Shown in pieces: positions 18,561 to 24,937 of a stretch of 64,000 nt of DNA. Both the position numbers and the translations under genes were made by a program. The stretch lies in IMG/VR virus record IMGVR_UViG_3300012582_000004, positions 1 through 64,000 of that record; one strand, given 5' to 3'. The notes under the pieces are model-generated. The model was given only the letters and a program-made list of their open reading frames with translations. It was not told where the DNA came from and ran no database searches. The DNA comes from a virus. Each line of letters begins with the position of its first letter. Position 1 is the first letter of the stretch.

Positions 18561-18594
18561 TAATTTATAACTAAAATTAAACAAAAACGTTTTA

Positions 18595-18614
18595 TATAGT
18601 GTATAAGCACTATA
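18595..18614. repeat. Inverted repeat between divergent genes
   Basis: TATAGTG at 18595-18601 and CACTATA at 18608-18614 with a 6-base spacer. It sits between the minus promoter at 18529 and the plus gene at 18628 and could be an operator. Confidence 0.4.
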
Positions 18615-18627
18615 AATAAATAAAAAT

Positions 18628-18861
18628 ATGACAAATACTGAATATTTAGTCGATTGGACAGGGGTTAAAGGCATCTATATCAGAGCATTTCTAAATAAAA
18701 GCGGTGATATTCTTGGTTGGGGTATATTTGAAGGACAAAATTTTATATTGTCAAAAAATTCAAAAAAATTCACTTGTATGCCGATTGATAAAGTCGAAGA
18801 ATTTTATAAAGAGTTTACTTTTAATACTGCTGAAGAAGCTATGAGTTTTTATAAATTATAA
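18628..18861 (+). CDS. Hypothetical small protein
   Basis: 77 residues, alpha/beta (LVDWTGVKGIYIRAF...GDILGWGIFEGQNF), no recognised family. It converges on and overlaps the end of the phosphatase gene by 6 bases. Confidence 0.6.
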   Translation: MTNTEYLVDWTGVKGIYIRAFLNKSGDILGWGIFEGQNFILSKNSKKFTCMPIDKVEEFYKEFTFNTAEEAMSFYKL

Positions 18862-19191
18862 ATATCTTTCAACCTTTTCAATTAATATTTCAATTAATTC
18901 TTTTTGATAATATTTATAAACATCATTAATATTTAGTACAATCAATTTATTGTTGTATTTATTTGAAGTGTGCTGCTTGATAAATTGTCTATGTTTATCT
19001 TCCATAGCAAATATTATATCAGACCATTCAAGTAAATCTTCTGTTAATGGTGTAGTTCCTTCTTTTTCACATAATTTAATATTTGTTCCTGCTGACATAA
19101 AATTCAAATCAGTATATACTTCACTGAAATAATCTTCACCAGTCTTAGAGCGTTGTTTATTAGCAGAACATACAAAAAGAATATTTTTCAT
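18856..19191 (-). CDS. Low-molecular-weight protein tyrosine phosphatase-like
   Basis: 111 residues. ILFVCSANKQRSKTGEDYF carries the C-x5-R phosphate loop (Cys8, Arg14). MEDKHRQFI and the ending INDVYKYYQKELIEIL match the short predicted tyrosine phosphatases of the COG4551 type. The usual DP general-acid motif is replaced by ND, as in this short group. It may reverse host tyrosine or arginine phosphorylation. The gene starts just after the terminator following the nucleotidyltransferase gene. Confidence 0.8.
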   Translation of the reverse strand: MKNILFVCSANKQRSKTGEDYFSEVYTDLNFMSAGTNIKLCEKEGTTPLTEDLLEWSDIIFAMEDKHRQFIKQHTSNKYNNKLIVLNINDVYKYYQKELIEILIEKVERYL

Positions 19192-19201
19192 AATAAATAA
19201 A

Positions 19202-19224
19202 ATGGTGAGAATTAACTCACCATT
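19202..19224 (-). terminator. Hairpin at end of nucleotidyltransferase-like gene
   Basis: Stem AATGGTGAG / CTCACCATT (19202-19209 region with 19216-19224) around the stop codon at 19212, followed on the minus strand by a T-rich run. Partial termination before the phosphatase gene is likely. Confidence 0.6.
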
Positions 19225-20213
19225 TTTTCTTTAAATTTTAAAATTTCATTCTCTATATTTTCCGTATCACTATCTTCTACCCATTGTGCGAAGTTATCTT
19301 TGGTAGATTTAAATTCTGTCATAAATTTACCTAATCTAATACCTTCTAATCCTGGTACTAATTTCTTAATTAAATCACCATTGAATTTTTGAGCCAAAGT
19401 TTTTCTAAACGCAACTTTAGTATTTAATTTTTCAACTTCAATACCGATATTAATTTTAAAGAAATCTTCGATAGAATTATGATAGAATGAGACATCCTTT
19501 CTCCATCTAAATTTCTTATTGATTTTATTTTCATCAAGCCAAGATAAAAATATAGAGTATGTTTTTCTTTTTTTATTTCTTGTTCTATTTTTAGAATCTA
19601 AATTTTCGTATTTAAAGATACTTGTAGTAAAATATCTACTCGAAATAACATACTTGAAAACATCTTCAATACTATTAAATCCTTCTAAATATCTTTCAAA
19701 ATTTAAATCTAAGAACTCATAAATTTTTCTTGGTTCTCTTGAAATTACAAGTTTACTATGTTCGTTATTAGTATAATCACTAAGAAAAATACTAAGCCCA
19801 TCAAATCCTAAGCTTAACCCCAATTGTCTCGCAAATGTACCAACTAAATTATTTAAATCATTGTAACTAAAATAAAAGTGAGCAGTTTCTAATTCTGATT
19901 CTTTAACTAAAATTAAATCAATTTGAAAATCTTTATATTCAAAGCTTACAACACCTGTATTAAAGAAAATATCCTTTGTATCAAATGTTTCTTTAATATA
20001 TTGTGTCATTTCAGCTTTCTCTGCTTCATAAACAATAGGTTCACCGACAATTATTACATCCAAATCACCAAAATCCTTCTTGTTAGAAAAATATTTTGTA
20101 GGTTTGGCCATAGGATATTTAGAAAGTAGTTTTTCCACTACTTCTTTTTCGATTAAAAGAAATTCATCAACTTCTAATCTTTTAGTTGCGATATGCAATG
20201 CTTTTCCACCCAT
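19212..20213 (-). CDS. Nucleotidyltransferase-like protein
   Basis: 333 residues. FGDLDVIIVGEP near 48 gives the GxxDxDxx-like metal site, and FQIDLILVKESE near 96 gives the third acidic strand of the pol-beta nucleotidyltransferase fold. SYNDLNNLVGTFARQLGLSLGFDGLS follows. It could modify tRNA or nucleotides; the tRNA-Lys gene and LysRS just upstream make tRNA a reasonable but unproven partner. Own promoter at 20227. Confidence 0.65.
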   Translation of the reverse strand: MGGKALHIATKRLEVDEFLLIEKEVVEKLLSKYPMAKPTKYFSNKKDFGDLDVIIVGEPIVYEAEKAEMTQYIKETFDTKDIFFNTGVVSFEYKDFQIDLILVKESELETAHFYFSYNDLNNLVGTFARQLGLSLGFDGLSIFLSDYTNNEHSKLVISREPRKIYEFLDLNFERYLEGFNSIEDVFKYVISSRYFTTSIFKYENLDSKNRTRNKKRKTYSIFLSWLDENKINKKFRWRKDVSFYHNSIEDFFKINIGIEVEKLNTKVAFRKTLAQKFNGDLIKKLVPGLEGIRLGKFMTEFKSTKDNFAQWVEDSDTENIENEILKFKEKMVS

Positions 20214-20226
20214 AGTAAATTATATA

Positions 20227-20258
20227 CAAAGATACTAAAAAGTTTGGACATATCCAAA
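20227..20258 (-). promoter_or_regulatory. Bacteroidetes-type sigma promoter
   Basis: Minus strand TTTG (20258-20255), 20 bases, TATCTTTG (20234-20227), 14 bases before the ATG at 20213. It lies just downstream of the tRNA-Lys(CTT) gene. Confidence 0.75.
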
Positions 20259-20265
20259 AATATAG

Positions 20266-20337
20266 TACAATCGGTGAGAATTGAACTCACATAATACTGG
20301 TTAAGAGCCAGTTGTGTAACCATTCTACCACAATTGC
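20266..20337 (-). tRNA. tRNA-Lys(CTT), copy 1
   Basis: 72 bases. Acceptor GCAATTG / CGATTGT pairs over 7 bp with two wobbles; anticodon arm ACTGG-CTCTTAA-CCAGT gives CTT; T-arm GTGAG-TTCAATT-CTCAC is perfect. The D-arm pairs poorly. CCA is not encoded. It lies 11 bases downstream of the LysRS gene. Confidence 0.85.
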
Positions 20338-20348
20338 ATACCTTTCCT

Positions 20349-21485
20349 TTAACAAGGGAAAGTAATAACATCTGAAATATTTCTGTAATTTAATGCTAAC
20401 ATAATTAATCTATCAATTCCGATGCCTACACCACAAGTTTGAGGCATACCATATGATAATGCTTGTAAATAATCTTCATCTACATTATTCATACGTTCCA
20501 TCATTTGTCTTTGTACTACAGCATCATTTTGTTCAGTATAACCATTGGCTATTTCCATACCATTTATATACAGTTCAAAACGTTCTGCTATACCATCAAC
20601 AGAAAATGCCAAAGGAGACATTTCTGATGGATGTCCACATACAAATGTAGGCTCTGTTAAAGACGGTTCAATTCTTTCAGAAAATAAATCATCCAATTGC
20701 TCTACTGTTAATCCATTTATATCAATACCAATTTCTCTTAACGAATCAATAAAATTAATTCTTCTAAATGGTGTAGTGATATTTAATATTTCAGAAACAA
20801 TTCTTTCTGTGAATTCTATACCCCATGTCCAATCAGAATCTAATCTATAAAATTCTAATAATGTGAATTCAGGATTATGATTTCTATCAATACCTTCGTT
20901 TCTAAAGCATCTGCTTATCTCATATACAAATGGTAAACCACCAACAATTAATCTTTTTAAATATAACTCAGGTGAAATTCTTAAATAAAAATTTCTATCT
21001 AACGTATTATGATTAGTTATAAATGGTCTAGCTGATGCACCACCATATTGTGGTTGCAATATAGGAGTTTCAACTTCTATAGCATCATTCGATTCCAAAT
21101 AATTTCTAAGTGTTCTAACTATTCTACTTCTTTCTCTAACTACATTTAATGATGTTGGATTTACTATCCAATTAAGTACTCTATTTCTTCTTTGAATATC
21201 AGTACCAACTTGTCCGAATGTTGCTTCATCATTAGATACTACTAATGGTAAGTTGTGTGGACATCTTGTAATTAATTCAAAATCAAATATCCTCCATGTT
21301 GGTTCACCTGTTCTTGTTATAAAATCTTCGTAAGAAGTTATTCTAATAATATCTCCTCTATTAAGTGTTCTAACTAATTCGAAGTTATTTGTTGTACCAG
21401 CATTTAAATATATTTGCTGATCATTTTGAAGATTCATAAAAATGGATCTACCCATTTCTCTGATATTATAAATTCTGTGTATCAT
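20349..21485 (-). CDS. lysS: Lysyl-tRNA synthetase, class II, shortened
   Basis: 378 residues against roughly 500 for cellular LysRS. A short anticodon-binding OB region remains (IHRIREMGRSIF-like start, GDIIRIT), then the catalytic core: VETPILQ (motif 1), FYLRISPELYLKRLIVGGL, SRCFRNEGIDRNHNPEF (motif 2, with the Lys-type ending), and GVGIGIDRLIML (motif 3). NGMEIANGYTEQN is the lysine-site strand. It should charge tRNA-Lys with lysine using ATP. It is flanked by tRNAs with CTT and TTT anticodons, so the phage carries both enzyme and substrates. Confidence 0.93.
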   Translation of the reverse strand: MIHRIYNIREMGRSIFMNLQNDQQIYLNAGTTNNFELVRTLNRGDIIRITSYEDFITRTGEPTWRIFDFELITRCPHNLPLVVSNDEATFGQVGTDIQRRNRVLNWIVNPTSLNVVRERSRIVRTLRNYLESNDAIEVETPILQPQYGGASARPFITNHNTLDRNFYLRISPELYLKRLIVGGLPFVYEISRCFRNEGIDRNHNPEFTLLEFYRLDSDWTWGIEFTERIVSEILNITTPFRRINFIDSLREIGIDINGLTVEQLDDLFSERIEPSLTEPTFVCGHPSEMSPLAFSVDGIAERFELYINGMEIANGYTEQNDAVVQRQMMERMNNVDEDYLQALSYGMPQTCGVGIGIDRLIMLALNYRNISDVITFPC

Positions 21486-21504
21486 AATAAATTATTTTTT
21501 TTAG

Positions 21505-21576
21505 TGCCTCCAGAAAGGATCGAACTTTCATAAACGGTTTAAAAGACCGTCGTATTAACCATTATACGATAGAGGC
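21505..21576 (-). tRNA. tRNA-Lys(TTT)
   Basis: 72 bases, full cloverleaf: acceptor GCCTCTA / TGGAGGC, D-stem GTAT / ATAC, anticodon arm ACGGT-CTTTTAA-ACCGT (TTT), T-arm GAAAG-TTCGATC-CTTTC, discriminator A. Confidence 0.92.
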
Positions 21577-21580
21577 AATG

Positions 21581-21668
21581 TGTATCGAGTGGGATTCGAA
21601 CCCACGTTGGAGATTTCTCTCATCAGATTAAAAGTCTGAACCGTTCGACCAACTACGGAAACCGATAC
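21581..21668 (-). tRNA. Class II (long variable arm) tRNA with anticodon TTT
   Basis: 88 bases. Acceptor GTATCGG / TCGATAC, anticodon arm TCAGA-CTTTTAA-TCTGA, variable arm GAGA-gaaa-TCTC, T-arm GTGGG-TTCGAAT-CCCAC. The D-loop contains GTTGGTCGAA as in Ser tRNAs. The anticodon loop is a standard lysine TTT loop, but long variable arms belong to Ser, Leu and bacterial Tyr tRNAs. Amino-acid identity is uncertain. Confidence 0.8.
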
Positions 21669-21675
21669 AAATATG

Positions 21676-21747
21676 TACGTCTGATAGGACTTGAACCTAT
21701 AACCCATCGGGTAAGAACCGATTGCTCTACATTGGAGCTACAAACGT
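21676..21747 (-). tRNA. tRNA-Lys(CTT), copy 2
   Basis: 72 bases with a clean cloverleaf: acceptor ACGTTTG / CAGACGT, D-stem GCTC / GAGC, anticodon arm ATCGG-TTCTTAC-CCGAT (CTT), T-arm ATAGG-TTCAAGT-CCTAT, discriminator A. Confidence 0.9.
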
Positions 21748-21761
21748 ATAAAATAAAAAAT

Positions 21762-21842
21762 CATCTCAAAATTACTTATGAGATGCTATACCTAAAGACA
21801 AAAAGATTCCTTTCTACTCTATTTTTATAGGTATAGCATCTC
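21762..21842 (-). promoter_or_regulatory. Two mutually exclusive hairpins upstream of a tRNA run
   Basis: A perfect 15 bp inverted repeat (21780-21794 with 21828-21842) shares its CATCTCA arm with a second 7 bp hairpin (21762-21768 with TGAGATG at 21779-21785). On the minus strand the second hairpin is followed by a T-run, like a terminator. It lies between the HNH gene and tRNA-Lys(CTT) copy 2 and may end HNH transcription or act as an attenuator. Confidence 0.55.
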
Positions 21843-21880
21843 TTTTCTTTTTCTTTATAATTAATATAGTTCTCATAATT

Positions 21881-22741
21881 TTAATTTTGTTTTTGATATT
21901 GTTTAATCCATTTTCTAATAGAATTGTCTGATACTTCGTATTTTCTACCAGTTGCAGAATAACCAATATCAGATACTTCTTTTAATAATTGCTCTAATGG
22001 AGGTCTTTCTACTTTTCTTCGTTTAATTTTAATACACTTGGAACATAATATACTACAATTGCGTATATTATTACCACATTCACATTTACCAACTTCTAAA
22101 TTTAAATTGTATTTAGCTTTTTTTATATTTCTATTTATTTCATCATTAGATCCAATAAATTTTAATTTATGATAACATTCAACACATGTTTTACTATCAC
22201 TATTAATCATTTTTTCACAATTAATTCCACCACATTTTTTATTCTTTTTTACATATTTTACATAATTTAAATCTAAGCCTTTATTCCCTCTACAATGTGT
22301 CGGTAATGTAGAATTACAATTTGCACAAACTATTCTTAAATTCTCTAATCTATTATCATCGGGTACACCATTTATGTGATCGAGAATTAAACTCATAGTC
22401 TTACCTTTCCAATTTTCATCTTGACCACATAATTCACATTCTCTATTTTTAATACCTTCCTTATATAATCTACATTTTAATTTGGAAATACTAACATATG
22501 GTGAATTTTCGATTAATACATCATTTATATTTAGATATTTTACTCCTTTTGATGTAGATTTTTTTGTTGATGCTTTTGGTTTAAAATGCTTAATATCAAT
22601 ATCGTATTTTTTAATATATCTTGTAAGAGTATTAAAATTCCCTCCAAAATTATTTAAACCTAATTCCATTAATACATCAGATTTATTACTATTTCTTTTT
22701 ATTATTTCTTTTAAATATTCTTCATTTTCCCAATAAAACAT
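21881..22741 (-). CDS. HNH endonuclease with extra zinc knuckles
   Basis: 286 residues. CELCGQ...LILDHINGVPDDNRLENLRIVCANCNS (about 100-145) is a complete HNH nuclease with its CxxC zinc ligands. Two more Cys clusters follow (CGGINC, CVEC; CECG, CSKC), and the C-terminus resembles the recognition helix of a helix-turn-helix (YSATGRKYEVSDNSIRKWI). It splits the tRNA array, a usual place for a free-standing homing endonuclease. Confidence 0.85.
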   Translation of the reverse strand: MFYWENEEYLKEIIKRNSNKSDVLMELGLNNFGGNFNTLTRYIKKYDIDIKHFKPKASTKKSTSKGVKYLNINDVLIENSPYVSISKLKCRLYKEGIKNRECELCGQDENWKGKTMSLILDHINGVPDDNRLENLRIVCANCNSTLPTHCRGNKGLDLNYVKYVKKNKKCGGINCEKMINSDSKTCVECYHKLKFIGSNDEINRNIKKAKYNLNLEVGKCECGNNIRNCSILCSKCIKIKRRKVERPPLEQLLKEVSDIGYSATGRKYEVSDNSIRKWIKQYQKQN

Positions 22742-22801
22742 GTTTGATATTTATTTTTATATATTAAATATCGAACCTTCTCGTCTTAAACTATCAATCT
22801 G

Positions 22802-22873
22802 TTATCCTGCTACGATTCGAACGTAGAACAAGTGAGCCAAAATCACTTATGATGCCAATTTCACTACAGGATA
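22802..22873 (-). tRNA. tRNA-Gln(TTG)
   Basis: 72 bases: acceptor TATCCTG / CAGGATA, D-stem GTGA / TCAT, anticodon arm AGTGA-TTTTGGC-TCACT (TTG), T-arm CTACG-TTCGAAT-CGTAG, discriminator A. Confidence 0.92.
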
Positions 22874-22874
22874 G

Positions 22875-22963
22875 TGGAAGTAGAGAGATTTGAACTCTCT
22901 GCGTTTCTTTAAATGTACAAGTTTTACAGACTTGTGCTAATCCGCCATCTTAGCAGTACTTCC
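22875..22963 (-). tRNA. tRNA-Tyr(GTA), copy 1
   Basis: 89 bases, class II as expected for bacterial Tyr: acceptor GGAAGTA / TACTTCC, anticodon arm CAAGT-CTGTAAA-ACTTG (GTA), long variable region, T-arm GAGAG-TTCAAAT-CTCTC. One base from tRNA-Gln. Confidence 0.9.
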
Positions 22964-22969
22964 TTATTG

Positions 22970-23054
22970 TGGGAGCAGATGGAGTCAAACCACCCGAAGT
23001 ATTTATACTAATCGCTTTACAGGCGATCCCGCTATCTCTACGGTATATACTCCC
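22970..23054 (-). tRNA. tRNA-Tyr(GTA), copy 2
   Basis: 85 bases: acceptor GGGAGTA / TGCTCCC, anticodon arm ATCGC-CTGTAAA-GCGAT (GTA), variable arm AGTAT-aa-ATACT, T-arm GGTGG-TTTGACT-CCATC. Its sequence differs from copy 1, so it is not a recent duplication. Confidence 0.88.
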
Positions 23055-23059
23055 TTTTG

Positions 23060-23133
23060 TAGCATGGGTGAGAATCGAACTCACTAATCGAATCTTCCAA
23101 TGATCCGATGCTTATAACCTTAGTCACCACGCT
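23060..23133 (-). tRNA. tRNA-Pro(TGG)
   Basis: 74 bases: acceptor AGCGTGG / CCATGCT, anticodon arm GGATC-ATTGGAA-GATTC (TGG), T-arm GTGAG-TTCGATT-CTCAC, discriminator A. The D-arm is weakly paired. Confidence 0.85.
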
Positions 23134-23145
23134 ATTCAATAAAAA

Positions 23146-23170
23146 ACCCAAAGCTTATTCAACTTCGGGT
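23146..23170 (-). terminator. Rho-independent terminator after micro-ORF 1
   Basis: Minus strand ACCCGAAG, 9-base loop, CTTTGGGT, then TTTTTT. It follows the 27-residue ORF and precedes tRNA-Pro. Confidence 0.75.
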
Positions 23171-23202
23171 ATATATTCTTATCTCATAATATTCTTGAAC
23201 TA

Positions 23203-23286
23203 TTACGTTCCGAATAGAGAATATACACCCATTACAGTTTTATACTGCGGCTGATACTGCTTATATTGTTGTTTTTTAGTTTTCAT
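23203..23286 (-). CDS. Micro-ORF 1, 27 aa, with KQYQPQY and GVYS motifs
   Basis: ATG at 23286, TAA at 23203. The peptide contains YKQYQPQYKTVMGVYSLFGT. Its core KQYQPQY-x4-GVYS is identical in the ORF at 23487, although the DNA differs at third positions (CGGCTG against CGGTTG), which indicates selection on the peptide. Each ORF is followed by a matching terminator. Function unknown. Confidence 0.65.
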   Translation of the reverse strand: MKTKKQQYKQYQPQYKTVMGVYSLFGT

Positions 23287-23349
23287 ATTTTATATTTACT
23301 TTCTAATTTTTTAATATCAATTATTTAGCCTCCCATAAGGGAATTGAAG

Positions 23350-23422
23350 CGGTACGTATCGGGTTCGAACCGATGTTCTTCTAGGCGACAGCTAGACATG
23401 TTGACCACTACACCAACGTACC
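23350..23422 (-). tRNA. tRNA-Asp(GTC)
   Basis: 73 bases: acceptor GGTACGT / ACGTACC, D-stem GTGT / ACAT, anticodon arm TCTAG-CTGTCGC-CTAGA (GTC), T-arm ATCGG-TTCGAAC-CCGAT, discriminator G as expected for Asp. Confidence 0.93.
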
Positions 23423-23435
23423 GTATATAAAAAAA

Positions 23436-23461
23436 AACCCCGAAGTTTTTAGCTTCGGGTT
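23436..23461 (-). terminator. Rho-independent terminator after micro-ORF 2
   Basis: Minus strand AACCCGAAG, short loop, CTTCGGGGTT, then a long T-run. The stem sequence CCCGAAG repeats that of the terminator at 23146. Confidence 0.85.
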
Positions 23462-23486
23462 GTATATCGTAAGAGAATCTTTACTC

Positions 23487-23594
23487 TTAAATTGCTATAA
23501 TATCTAAAGCAAAACTATATACACCCGAAGTACAATCATACTGCGGTTGATATTGTTTGTCTTGTTTTGCGATATTTGAAATTACAGTTCTCAT
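23487..23594 (-). CDS. Micro-ORF 2, 35 aa, paralogue of micro-ORF 1
   Basis: ATG at 23594, TAA at 23487. The peptide contains KQDKQYQPQYDCTSGVYSF and ends LDIIAI. It shares KQYQPQY-x4-GVYS with the ORF at 23203 and has the same downstream arrangement of stop, AT-rich spacer and CCCGAAG terminator. Function unknown. Confidence 0.65.
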   Translation of the reverse strand: MRTVISNIAKQDKQYQPQYDCTSGVYSFALDIIAI

Positions 23595-23773
23595 TGTTTT
23601 AGTCTTTGTATTATTATAACGTATATATTAGGAAAATGTTTTCCCTTTTTTAAATTATTTTAAAAAACTTATAAAATTGCTATCAGGATTGAATTTCAAT
23701 TTCGCATACAATAGTAATTACTCTATCAGTTATTCTCAAAACCATGAACTTAATCATGCTATTTACAAGTTTG

Positions 23774-23959
23774 TAGCGTGTACAGGATTCGAACCTGTGT
23801 TACCCAACCGAAAAGAAGGGTGTCCTAAATTAGTTAAACCGTAGTTTACAAGACTTCTAAATGTTTATGTCAGGAACGAACTGACAATTTCCACTACGGG
23901 TGTGTTACATTACACTAATAAACGAAATACTAATTCGGTGTCCGCTAGACGAACACGCC
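23774..23959 (-). tRNA. Glu-type tRNA interrupted by a 112-base insert in the D-loop
   Basis: The 5' part (GGCGTGT TC GTCT AGCGG, from 23959) and the 3' part (from TTTAGGAC to the discriminator A at 23774) together make a 74-base cloverleaf with a fully paired acceptor GGCGTGT / ACACGCT. About 112 bases lie between them, including a T-arm-like hairpin (GTCAG-TTCGTTC-CTGAC). Loop CTTTTCGG suggests TTC. It could be an intron or a disrupted gene. Confidence 0.6.
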
Positions 23960-23961
23960 TG

Positions 23962-24036
23962 TAGCCCGTGTAGGATTCGAACCTAACGTTTTCTACCTGA
24001 AAAGGTAGTCGTCCTGAGCCTATAGACGAACGGGCC
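23962..24036 (-). tRNA. tRNA-Glu(TTC)-like with 8-base anticodon loop
   Basis: 75 bases: acceptor GGCCCGT / ACGGGCT, D-arm TCGTCTATAGGCTCAGGAC as in Glu tRNAs, anticodon arm ACTAC-CTTTTCAG-GTAGA with one more loop base than normal, T-arm with a bulged T. Two bases from the interrupted tRNA. Confidence 0.75.
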
Positions 24037-24107
24037 ATGTCTCAGTTTATAAATCTTCTCCATCTAAGTGAAGGAGTCAACAAAACTCCACTGAGTAGTT
24101 TAGTTAG

Positions 24108-24181
24108 TAGCCCATGCAGGATTCGAACCTACGTTTACAATCTGAATAGAAAGTCGTCCTAAGCCTCTAGGCGAATGGGCC
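24108..24181 (-). tRNA. tRNA-Glu-like with 8-base anticodon loop
   Basis: 74 bases: acceptor GGCCCAT / ATGGGCT, Glu-like D-arm, anticodon arm ACTTT-CTATTCAG-ATTGT with two U-U mismatches and an 8-base loop, T-arm GTAGG-TTCGAAT-CCTGC. Anticodon TTC, or ATT if read from the usual offset. First tRNA after the promoters. Confidence 0.7.
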
Positions 24182-24196
24182 ATATAATCTTTTTTA

Positions 24197-24267
24197 TAAG
24201 GAAGTTTTCAGATTCAGGGGGTTCAGCTACTTAGTTTCACTTCCTTGCCTAACCTTAAACTTCCTTA
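24197..24267 (-). ncRNA. Structured leader RNA of the tRNA transcript
   Basis: An 11 bp perfect inverted repeat, TAAGGAAGTTT (24197-24207) and AAACTTCCTTA (24257-24267), encloses a 49-base G/C-richer segment. The promoter at 24268 would start transcription at or just inside its right arm, so the hairpin would form the 5' end of the tRNA transcript. Between 24275 and 24465 no gene is seen, only the two promoters. Confidence 0.5.
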
Positions 24268-24299
24268 CAAAGTTAGTTATTATTTTTCAATATTCCAAA
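24268..24299 (-). promoter_or_regulatory. Bacteroidetes-type sigma promoter P1 of tRNA array
   Basis: Minus strand TTTG (24299-24296), 20 bases, TAACTTTG (24275-24268). About 55 bases around it are imperfectly repeated at 24367, giving tandem promoters for the tRNA array. Confidence 0.75.
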
Positions 24300-24366
24300 T
24301 TTTTGTGAAGTATTTATAAGAATTTTTAACTTTTTCTTCTGTTATATTCCCGTCTGAAATACAATA

Positions 24367-24398
24367 CAAAGTTAATTCTTATTTTTGAATTTTCCAAA
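24367..24398 (-). promoter_or_regulatory. Bacteroidetes-type sigma promoter P2 of tRNA array
   Basis: Minus strand TTTG (24398-24395), 20 bases, TAACTTTG (24374-24367), the same elements and spacing as P1 99 bases downstream. The two copies are a duplicated promoter block. Confidence 0.75.
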
Positions 24399-24465
24399 TC
24401 ATTTCAAAATATTTATTAAATGATTTGTATATAGAGAACGAATGCGAACTTAAAATGTTATATTT

Positions 24466-24927
24466 TTAATAAGAAAGATTTACATTTAAATATTCAGGTT
24501 TACCAGAAACATCTTCTAATACCCATATAGGTTTATCAAATTCAAATCCTTCAAATGGTACTTCTATTTCTGCTACTACGAGTCCATCATTTTTTTCTTT
24601 AAAGAAATCTATTTCCCATTTTAGATTATCATTTATTTTAATAACAAATCTCTCTTTCATTAATTTTTTAGAACATAATGATAACATAGCGATAGCATCA
24701 GTATAAGGTATTTCATATTCAAATTCTTCTCGACTAATTAATCCTTTACCTTTAACTGTAATGAAACCTTGATTACTACCATATGATTGTAATGGGTGTT
24801 TAGTACAAATCCTAACCCTAACAGTTGGATTATCTGAAAGATAACCCTGTACTATAGTAACACTATTGTCCAATTCAGGTAAAAGCTCTTTATTTACTAA
24901 AAACTTATATTCTATTTCTTTTGCCAT
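24466..24927 (-). CDS. CYTH-domain (triphosphate tunnel) protein
   Basis: 153 residues, the length of a single CYTH domain. EIEYKFLV at 4-11 is the ExExK signature; VRVRI, FITVKGKG, REEFEYEI, WEIDFF and VAEIEVP supply the alternating charged strands of the tunnel. These enzymes hydrolyse triphosphate or thiamine/RNA 5'-triphosphates with metal. All signature residues are intact. Last protein gene before the tRNA promoters. Confidence 0.88.
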   Translation of the reverse strand: MAKEIEYKFLVNKELLPELDNSVTIVQGYLSDNPTVRVRICTKHPLQSYGSNQGFITVKGKGLISREEFEYEIPYTDAIAMLSLCSKKLMKERFVIKINDNLKWEIDFFKEKNDGLVVAEIEVPFEGFEFDKPIWVLEDVSGKPEYLNVNLSY

Positions 24928-24937
24928 ATACTTTAAA

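Noticed and set aside
23645-23773. Possible extra tRNA before the interrupted tRNA
   Set aside because: No arrangement gave a paired acceptor and T-arm together; only small palindromes are visible.
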